NCBI GenBank assembly: GCA_964506325.1
Contig: CAZDLO010000146.1
Span: 1 to 7,462, forward strand
Source of the DNA: CAINVV01 sp964506325
Lineage (GTDB): Bacteria; Bacteroidota; Bacteroidia; Bacteroidales; Prolixibacteraceae
DNA length: 7,462 nucleotides
Direction of reading: 5' to 3'
This document shows positions 1 through 4,389 of this stretch, piece after piece; the first letter of the stretch is position 1, and each line of letters begins with the position of its first letter. The notes below the pieces were generated by a model, which was not told the origin of the DNA, ran no database searches, and saw only the letters and a program-made list of their open reading frames with translations. A program made the position numbers and the translations under genes.

Positions 1-63
1 CTCATAACTCATAACTCATAACTCATAACTCATAACTCATAACTCATAACTCATAACTCATAA
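1..63. repeat. Perfect 7-bp tandem repeat, 9 copies of CTCATAA
   Basis: Nine consecutive identical CTCATAA units start at base 1 and end at 63, followed by a partial CT. The array begins at the window edge, so its true length is unknown. The last unit (57-63) supplies the final Leu codon and the TGA stop of the leftward manA gene. Read on the minus strand the unit is TTATGAG; since 7 is not a multiple of 3, the array carries stops in all frames on both strands. The same unit recurs four times at 7144-7171. Such perfect identity suggests recent slippage expansion. Confidence 0.97.
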
Positions 64-1047
64 CTTCTCCATGTAGACTTCCAGCAGCTTTGTTTCCTCT
101 CCCTTAACCGGCTTCAGGCTGAAATTCTCTATGCAGGCAGGGACCAGTATGGTTTCGCCTTTCTGTACCTGAACGGATTCTCCTTCCCACTGAAGGGTAT
201 AAGTACCTTCAAAGCAAAGATAAATCACAAAAGAGTCTATCCTGCTGAAATCTCGTTCAAGGGATGTGGTAAGGTTTAACAGGTTGGTAGTGAAATAATT
301 GCATTTCACAAGTTCAACCGGCTCATTTTCTTTGGGCAGATAATCTGTGTACCCGTTTTTGTGATGCCTGAAATCGATGGCATCCAATGCCAGTTCGGTA
401 TGAAGTTCGCGGGCTTGGCCCTTGTCATCGACCCGGTTGAAATCGAAAATCCGGTAGGTAACATCTGATGTTTGCTGAATTTCTGCCACTACTATTCCTT
501 TGCCGATCGCATGAACCCGGCCTGCAGGTATAAAAAATACATCACCGGCCTTTACCGGATCATACTGCATCAGGTTTTCCAGTTTGCCATTTTCAAGGGC
601 TATCAGGTAGCTGTCCCTGTCAATGGTCCTGTTAAATCCGGAAATCAGTTCTGCACCTTCTTCCGCCTGTACCACATACCACATTTCAGTCTTGCCGTAT
701 GCTCCATGCCGCTCATTGGAAAGTTCATCACCGGGATGAACCTGGATGGAGAGACGGTCATTGGCATCAATGTATTTGATCAGAAGCGGAAATTCGGTGC
801 CAAACCGGTCATAGATACTTTCTCCTACCAGCTCTCCCATGTAAACTTCAATCAGCTCCTCCAGGTTATTGCCTTTCAGAAAACCATCCGAAACAACTGA
901 TATGTCATCTTGTACAGCCGAAATTTCCCAGGATTCGCCGCATTGGGCAATACTGTATTTTTTATTGAGCAATTGCGGAAGCTTACTGCCGCCCCAGATT
1001 CTTTCCTTGAATATAGGTCTGAATTTCAGAGGATAAAGATTTTTCAT
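58..1047 (-). CDS. manA: Mannose-6-phosphate isomerase, class I (zinc-dependent, cupin fold)
   Basis: Interconverts mannose 6-phosphate and fructose 6-phosphate in the cytoplasm, linking mannose use and GDP-mannose supply to glycolysis. The 329-residue protein is close to the short bacterial class I form (about 315 residues in Bacillus). Visible family features are the N-terminal IWGGSKL (17-23), the zinc-ligand stretch IQVHPGD (Q102, H104), the third ligand in GKTEMWY (E121), the fourth in GRVHAIG (H179), and the TYRIFDFNR segment (197-205) with the probable catalytic Arg199. A C-terminal cupin half follows. The start is ATG at 1045-1047 with no clear Shine-Dalgarno site, as is usual in Bacteroidota. 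It lies 23 nt downstream of the Dabb gene on the same strand, so the two are probably co-transcribed. The last two codons (Leu, stop) fall inside the CTCATAA array, and no terminator is visible before the window edge. Function assignment is firm; physiological role (catabolic or polysaccharide supply) is not shown. Confidence 0.96.
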   Translation of the reverse strand: MKNLYPLKFRPIFKERIWGGSKLPQLLNKKYSIAQCGESWEISAVQDDISVVSDGFLKGNNLEELIEVYMGELVGESIYDRFGTEFPLLIKYIDANDRLSIQVHPGDELSNERHGAYGKTEMWYVVQAEEGAELISGFNRTIDRDSYLIALENGKLENLMQYDPVKAGDVFFIPAGRVHAIGKGIVVAEIQQTSDVTYRIFDFNRVDDKGQARELHTELALDAIDFRHHKNGYTDYLPKENEPVELVKCNYFTTNLLNLTTSLERDFSRIDSFVIYLCFEGTYTLQWEGESVQVQKGETILVPACIENFSLKPVKGEETKLLEVYMEKL

Positions 1048-1070
1048 GGTACGATTAATGAGTTATGCAA

Positions 1071-1373
1071 TTAATCCAGGTAATCGACAACAGCCCTGTC
1101 AACAGTATTGGCACGAACCAGTCCGACCACTTTCAGGTGTTCGGGATGGTCGCGGTATGCTTCAAATCCTTCCTGTGAATCAAAACGGGTAACAAGGCTT
1201 ATATCGAAGGAAGAAGCATTTAACTCGAAATTTTCTCCTACTTCCAGGTAATTCAGCTCAGCAATTTTTCCTTTCAGCTCAAGCAGTGATCCGCTGATTT
1301 GGGCTCTTACAAGGGATTTTTGGGTTTCGTCCGGGAAATCTTTCAGTTTAAATAGGACAATGTGATTGAACAT
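1071..1373 (-). CDS. Dabb family protein (stress-responsive alpha/beta barrel)
   Basis: A complete 100-residue protein matching the dimeric alpha/beta-barrel (Dabb) family. The opening FNHIVLFKLK (2-11) gives the first beta strand with the characteristic early histidine. The middle has a helix rich in charged residues, then an ISLVTRFDS strand (59-67) and the typical Y-x-x-HPEHLKVV segment (about 73-83). Members include plant stress-induced proteins and polyketide cyclases, but most small bacterial ones have no known substrate, so no reaction is assigned. The gene is first in a leftward pair with manA, 23 nt apart. Its ATG at 1371-1373 follows a possible -7 element on the minus strand at 1448-1455. 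Family membership is a confident motif-based call; the link to manA may only reflect shared transcription. Confidence 0.88.
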   Translation of the reverse strand: MFNHIVLFKLKDFPDETQKSLVRAQISGSLLELKGKIAELNYLEVGENFELNASSFDISLVTRFDSQEGFEAYRDHPEHLKVVGLVRANTVDRAVVDYLD

Positions 1374-1447
1374 GGGAATAAAATGAAAATTAGCATTGAC
1401 AAAGGATTGTGCCCGGAATTATTTTGGACACCCTGATAATTTTTTTA

Positions 1448-1455
1448 CAAAAATA
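1448..1455 (-). promoter_or_regulatory. Possible -7 promoter element for the Dabb-manA operon
   Basis: On the minus strand this reads TATTTTTG, a perfect match to the Bacteroidota -7 consensus TAnnTTTG. It lies in the divergent intergenic region, 75 nt upstream of the Dabb start, giving a leader of about 70 nt. No TTG is present at the expected -33 distance, which lowers confidence. Confidence 0.4.
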
Positions 1456-1520
1456 GCAGATATTCTCCATTCTCTTCTATTTCGGGAAACGGTAAAATTC
1501 CGGTTGGTGAAAAATTACTT

Positions 1521-1528
1521 TATCTTTG
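1521..1528 (+). promoter_or_regulatory. Likely -7 promoter element for udk
   Basis: TATCTTTG matches TAnnTTTG exactly. The nearest TTG (1504-1506) is only 14 nt upstream, shorter than the usual spacing of about 19-20 nt, so the -33 box is weak. Transcription from here would start near 1533 and give a leader of about 80 nt that contains the heptad array at 1571-1605. Confidence 0.5.
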
Positions 1529-1570
1529 CTACATGCATCGCACAGTTTCAGGTCAATCCGGTTTTTTGCG

Positions 1571-1605
1571 ATTCATAATTCTTAACTCATCATTCACAAT
1601 TCATC
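1571..1605 (+). repeat. Degenerate 7-bp repeat array directly upstream of udk
   Basis: Five in-phase heptads can be read: ATTCATA (1571), ATTCTTA (1578), ACTCATC (1585), ATTCACA (1592) and ATTCATC (1599). One further 7-nt block (TCTCCGC, 1606-1612) brings the register exactly to the udk ATG at 1613. The units resemble the CTCATAA repeat at 1-63 when that is read as ACTCATA. The array lies within the predicted 5' leader. It is AT-rich and likely unstructured. Confidence 0.75.
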
Positions 1606-1612
1606 TCTCCGC

Positions 1613-2236
1613 ATGAGCATTCTGGTCATAGGTATCGCAGGAGGAACGGGATCCGGTAAGACAACCGTTGTCAACAAAATTATTGAACGCCTGGCCGAGA
1701 AAGATGTCACCATCCTTTCACAGGATGCATATTACCGCGACAACAGTAATCTCCCGCTGGAGGAACGTCAGAAAATAAATTTTGACCATCCGGATGCCCT
1801 TGAATTCGAGCTTCTTGCAGAAAATATCCGCAAGTTGCGGAGGGGAGAAACAATTCATCAGCCGATCTATTCCTACCTCACCTGCACGCGTGCACAAGAA
1901 ACCACTACGATTGTTCCAAGGAAAGCCATCATCGTGGAAGGCATCCTCTGCCTGTGGCCCAAGGAACTAAGAAAATTAATGGATATCAGGATATTCGTGG
2001 ATTGTGAGGCAGATGTAAGGCTGTCGCGGGTGATTCAGCGCGACCTCATCGAGCGTGGCAGGGACGTTCATACCGTTTTAAAGCGGTACGAGAATACAGT
2101 AAGGCCGAGTCACCTCCAGTTTATTGAGCCTACCAAAAGATATGCCGATATCATCGTTCCAGAAGGTGGAAGCAATGAGGTCGCCATAGACATTATAACC
2201 CAGTACATCGAGAAACACCTGAATGATCACGCCTGA
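1613..2236 (+). CDS. udk: Uridine kinase (uridine/cytidine monophosphokinase)
   Basis: Phosphorylates uridine and cytidine to UMP and CMP in the pyrimidine salvage pathway; cytoplasmic P-loop kinase of the phosphoribulokinase/uridine kinase family. The 207 residues match the usual bacterial length (about 205-215). The Walker A loop is GGTGSGKT (10-17). Then come SQDAYY (36-41) with the probable catalytic Asp38, the nucleoside-binding FDHPDA (57-62) and HQPIYSY (82-88), the strand IIVEGIL (106-112), the lid-like region with RDLIERGRD (143-151), and the family segment FIEPTKRYADIIVP (170-183). The ATG follows a probable promoter and abuts a heptad repeat register. The next gene starts 44 nt downstream on the same strand, so they may share a transcript, although no functional link between them is obvious. 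A 7-bp inverted repeat overlaps the stop codon. Confidence 0.96.
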   Translation: MSILVIGIAGGTGSGKTTVVNKIIERLAEKDVTILSQDAYYRDNSNLPLEERQKINFDHPDALEFELLAENIRKLRRGETIHQPIYSYLTCTRAQETTTIVPRKAIIVEGILCLWPKELRKLMDIRIFVDCEADVRLSRVIQRDLIERGRDVHTVLKRYENTVRPSHLQFIEPTKRYADIIVPEGGSNEVAIDIITQYIEKHLNDHA

Positions 2237-2250
2237 TTGACAGATCAGGC
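2231..2250 (+). other. Small hairpin overlapping the udk stop codon
   Basis: GCCTGAT (2231-2237) and ATCAGGC (2244-2250) form a perfect 7-bp stem with a 6-nt loop; the TGA stop (2234-2236) is within the first arm. No T tract follows, so it is not a normal intrinsic terminator. It could be a transcript-processing or stability element between udk and the exonuclease gene, or chance. Confidence 0.4.
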
Positions 2251-2280
2251 ATACAGATAACCCATCTTCAACCATTTCCC

Positions 2281-3006
2281 ATGCTTGACAGAATTCTTCC
2301 CGAACATATTCTTTACCTGGACATTGAGACAGTTCCCCAGGTCCAGAGCCTGTCTGAGTTTCCTGAAAAAATGCAAAAGCTGTGGATCCGCAAAGCTGAG
2401 GCCATGTCCAAAGAGGGGGAAAGTGCGGAATCCCTGTTCGGGAGAGCTGGGATCTATTCAGAGTTTGGCAAAATTGTCTGTATCTCCTGTGGAACCATTT
2501 ACAGGAAAGGCAACAAAAGAATCTACAGGGTTAAGTCTTTCTATGGGAAAGACGAAGTCAGCCTGCTGAAGGATTTCCTGGTGATGCTGGAAAAATTTAT
2601 GTCCAATCCCGCCCACCGCCTGTGCGCCCATAACGGGCAGGAGTTTGATTTTCCGTACCTGGCGCGACGAATCCTCATCAACGGATTAAAACTACCATCC
2701 ATCCTGGATATTGCCGGGGCCAAACCCTGGGAAATTCGTGATTACCTGATGGATACGATGCAGTTGTGGAAATTTGGAGATTATAAGAACTATACCTCAC
2801 TCGACCTTCTGTGCACAGTATTCGGTGTTCCTACACCCAAAGATGATATAGATGGCAGCCAGGTTGCCGGTGTTTATTACCTGGAGGACAACCTGGACAG
2901 GATTGCCAGGTATTGTGAAAAAGATACCCTGGCTGTTGCCCAGATTATTCTCAGGTTTAAAGGAGAGCCGCTGATTGATCCCGAAAATTTTGAAATTGTA
3001 CAGTAG
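2281..3006 (+). CDS. Predicted 3'-5' exonuclease, DNA polymerase B-like (DEDDy, RNase H fold)
   Basis: A 241-residue stand-alone exonuclease domain related to the proofreading domain of family B polymerases (PolB exo2-like family). The DEDD signature is complete: Exo I is YLDIETVPQ with Asp14 and Glu16, Exo II is HNGQEFDFPYL with Asn118 and Asp123, and Exo III is YCEKD with Tyr211 and Asp215, the Y-x3-D form that defines the DEDDy group. No polymerase domain follows, and the protein ends shortly after Exo III, as in other stand-alone members. Two metal ions should be bound by the acidic residues, with 3'-5' hydrolysis of single-stranded nucleic acid. The physiological substrate is not known from sequence. 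It lies 44 nt after udk and is likely co-transcribed with it. Its last codons overlap a candidate promoter (2996-3025) for downstream trpS. Confidence 0.9.
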   Translation: MLDRILPEHILYLDIETVPQVQSLSEFPEKMQKLWIRKAEAMSKEGESAESLFGRAGIYSEFGKIVCISCGTIYRKGNKRIYRVKSFYGKDEVSLLKDFLVMLEKFMSNPAHRLCAHNGQEFDFPYLARRILINGLKLPSILDIAGAKPWEIRDYLMDTMQLWKFGDYKNYTSLDLLCTVFGVPTPKDDIDGSQVAGVYYLEDNLDRIARYCEKDTLAVAQIILRFKGEPLIDPENFEIVQ

Positions 3007-3025
3007 CCGACTTTTGCTATTTTTG
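2996..3025 (+). promoter_or_regulatory. Bacteroidota-type promoter (-33 TTG, -7 TATTTTTG), likely for trpS
   Basis: TTG at 2996-2998 and TATTTTTG at 3018-3025 are 19 nt apart, matching the TTG / TAnnTTTG promoter architecture of Bacteroidota in both sequence and spacing. The -33 element lies inside the last codons of the exonuclease gene. The next gene is trpS, whose ATG is 241 nt downstream of the -7 box, so the leader would be about 235 nt unless another promoter lies nearer. This is the best promoter match in the window. Confidence 0.6.
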
Positions 3026-3222
3026 CGCACAATAACATTTGGGATTTTACCCGGTGCCTGCCTTCTGAACAAAAAGTGCAAAATTTCCGCGAATGGCAAT
3101 GTTGTATCCCGTTATTTTTTACTTTGCCGGGTGACTGTAAAAGAACCCTGTGTGATTTACTGAGGAAGGAAGGTTTGTAGTATTTGCGTTTTTAAGTATT
3201 TAATATTCAATAATATATATAA

Positions 3223-3250
3223 TTGTCAACAATCAATTGACAATTGTCAA
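3223..3250 (+). repeat. Degenerate 7-bp repeat array with inverted symmetry before trpS
   Basis: Four heptads: TTGTCAA (3223), CAATCAA (3230), TTGACAA (3237), TTGTCAA (3244). Because TTGTCAA and TTGACAA are reverse complements, the array also contains a 9-bp inverted repeat (3221-3229 with 3237-3245) and a perfect 14-bp palindrome (3237-3250). It ends 16 nt before the trpS ATG. The unit differs from CTCATAA, but the 7-nt period is the same. Confidence 0.7.
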
Positions 3251-3266
3251 CTAATAGAATTCAGTC

Positions 3267-4262
3267 ATGCCAACAGTAGTAAGCGGAATAAGATCGACAG
3301 GAAACCTTCACCTGGGAAATTACTTCGGTGCGGTGAAAAATTTTATCGAGATGCAGCATCATCATGATACCTATTTTTTCATTGCCGATTTGCATTCCCT
3401 GACGACGCATCCCGTTCCTCATCATCTTTATACCAATGTCAGGCAGGTACTTGCCGAGTACCTTGCGTGCGGAATAGATCCTGAAATCGCAACTGTATTC
3501 ATCCAGAGCGATGTTCCGGAAGTTTCGGAACTGTATGTCCTGATGAATATGAATGCCTACCTGGGAGAACTGGAAAGAACTACTTCTTTCAAGGACAAGG
3601 CGCGGCAGCAGCCCGACAATGTCAACGCCGGATTGCTTACTTACCCTGTCCTGATGGCATCAGATATTATCATTCACAAAGCCCACCTTGTGCCTGTGGG
3701 AAAAGATCAGGAGCAAAACCTGGAGATGGCCCGTACATTCGCCCGGAGATTCAACCGCATGTACAATGTGGAACTTTTTCCAACACCAAGGCCATATGTA
3801 TTCGAAGGCAAGGACATGGTGAAAATACCCGGACTGGACGGATCGGGTAAAATGGGAAAATCTGAAGGAAATGCCATTTCCCTGGCCGACAGTCCGCAGG
3901 TGATCCGGAAAAAGGTGATGAAAGCTGTAACAGACAGCGGTCCTGTGCAACCCAACCAGGAAAAGCCCGAGGTGATCCAGAACCTTTTTTCCTTGCTGGA
4001 GGTTGTTTCTGAACCTGATGTGGTTTCACATTTCGACCTTCAGTACAACGACTGCTCCATCCGCTACGGAGACCTGAAAAAGCAGCTTGCCGAAGACATC
4101 ATTAAGTTTACAAGCCCTATCCGTGAAAGAATTGAGTCATTACTGGCTGATGATGCCTATCTCTCCAAAGTTGCCAGGATGGGTGCAGAAAAGGCCAGGG
4201 CATCAGCATCAAGGACCTTGCTGGAAGTGAAAGAGGTTATTGGGGTGAAAAAGTTCTATTGA
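3267..4262 (+). CDS. trpS: Tryptophanyl-tRNA synthetase
   Basis: Charges tRNA(Trp) with tryptophan; a class I aminoacyl-tRNA synthetase that normally works as a homodimer in the cytoplasm. The 331 residues are the usual bacterial length (about 325-340). The HIGH-type motif is HLGN (15-18) in STGNLHLGNYFGA. The FFIADLHSLT segment (37-46) and the YPVLMASDI segment (126-134) are family hallmarks of the tryptophan and ATP pocket. The KMSKS-type loop is KMGKS (195-199) within PGLDGSGKMGKSEGN; the Gly in place of Ser is, as I recall, common in Bacteroidota. The C-terminal helical anticodon-binding region follows. The start is fixed by the family N-terminus (VVSGIRSTGNLH). It is preceded by a heptad array and a promoter, and followed after 127 nt by valS on the same strand. 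No terminator is visible between the two. Confidence 0.97.
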   Translation: MPTVVSGIRSTGNLHLGNYFGAVKNFIEMQHHHDTYFFIADLHSLTTHPVPHHLYTNVRQVLAEYLACGIDPEIATVFIQSDVPEVSELYVLMNMNAYLGELERTTSFKDKARQQPDNVNAGLLTYPVLMASDIIIHKAHLVPVGKDQEQNLEMARTFARRFNRMYNVELFPTPRPYVFEGKDMVKIPGLDGSGKMGKSEGNAISLADSPQVIRKKVMKAVTDSGPVQPNQEKPEVIQNLFSLLEVVSEPDVVSHFDLQYNDCSIRYGDLKKQLAEDIIKFTSPIRERIESLLADDAYLSKVARMGAEKARASASRTLLEVKEVIGVKKFY

Positions 4263-4314
4263 CCGGTTGAGGATCCGGATTCAGCAATTGATGGCGTTGA
4301 ATTATCAGTCAGAC

Positions 4315-4343
4315 TTGCCTCATTGGTTGTTCTTATATATTTT
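4315..4343 (+). promoter_or_regulatory. Weak candidate promoter for valS
   Basis: TTG at 4315-4317 and TATATTTT at 4336-4343 are 18 nt apart; the latter matches TAnnTTTG at all but the last base. It would start transcription near 4349, giving a leader of about 40 nt that contains the palindrome at 4360-4382. The match is imperfect, and valS may instead be read from the trpS promoter. Confidence 0.3.
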
Positions 4344-4359
4344 ATGATTTACCTTCAGG

Positions 4360-4382
4360 TTATTTAGAACCTGTCTAAATAA
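4360..4382 (+). promoter_or_regulatory. 23-bp palindrome just upstream of valS start (operator or leader hairpin)
   Basis: TTATTTAGA (4360-4368) and TCTAAATAA (4374-4382) are perfect 9-bp inverted repeats with a 5-nt centre, ending 7 nt before the valS ATG. An overlapping alternative pairing, CAGGTT (4356-4361) with AACCTG (4368-4373), cannot form at the same time. As DNA it has the form of a dimeric repressor site; as RNA it could occlude the start region. Nothing in the sequence decides between these. Confidence 0.45.
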
Positions 4383-4389
4383 AGAAAAG

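Noticed and set aside
1..63. CRISPR array
   Set aside because: Units are 7 bp with no spacers; this is a simple tandem repeat.
472..900. 142-codon plus-strand open frame inside manA
   Set aside because: It is antisense to a full-length gene with all ManA motifs and shows no recognisable family features.
1396..1578. 60-codon plus-strand open frame in the divergent intergenic region
   Set aside because: It overlaps promoter-like elements in both directions and the start of the heptad array, has Phe-rich AT-driven composition and no family resemblance.
3093..3134. 14-codon mini-ORF as a tryptophan leader peptide for trpS
   Set aside because: It encodes no tryptophan, so it cannot sense tRNA(Trp) charging by the classical attenuation mechanism.
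3007..3180. 57 codons open in the exonuclease frame after its TAG stop, suggesting a readthrough extension or gene remnant
   Set aside because: No suitable start, no recognisable domain, and it contains a strong promoter. An open stretch of this length is not rare by chance, and the exonuclease is complete at 241 residues.
4263..4389. T-box riboswitch upstream of valS or trpS
   Set aside because: No T-box core sequence or specifier stem-loop is visible, the valS leader is too short, and T-boxes are not typical of Bacteroidota.
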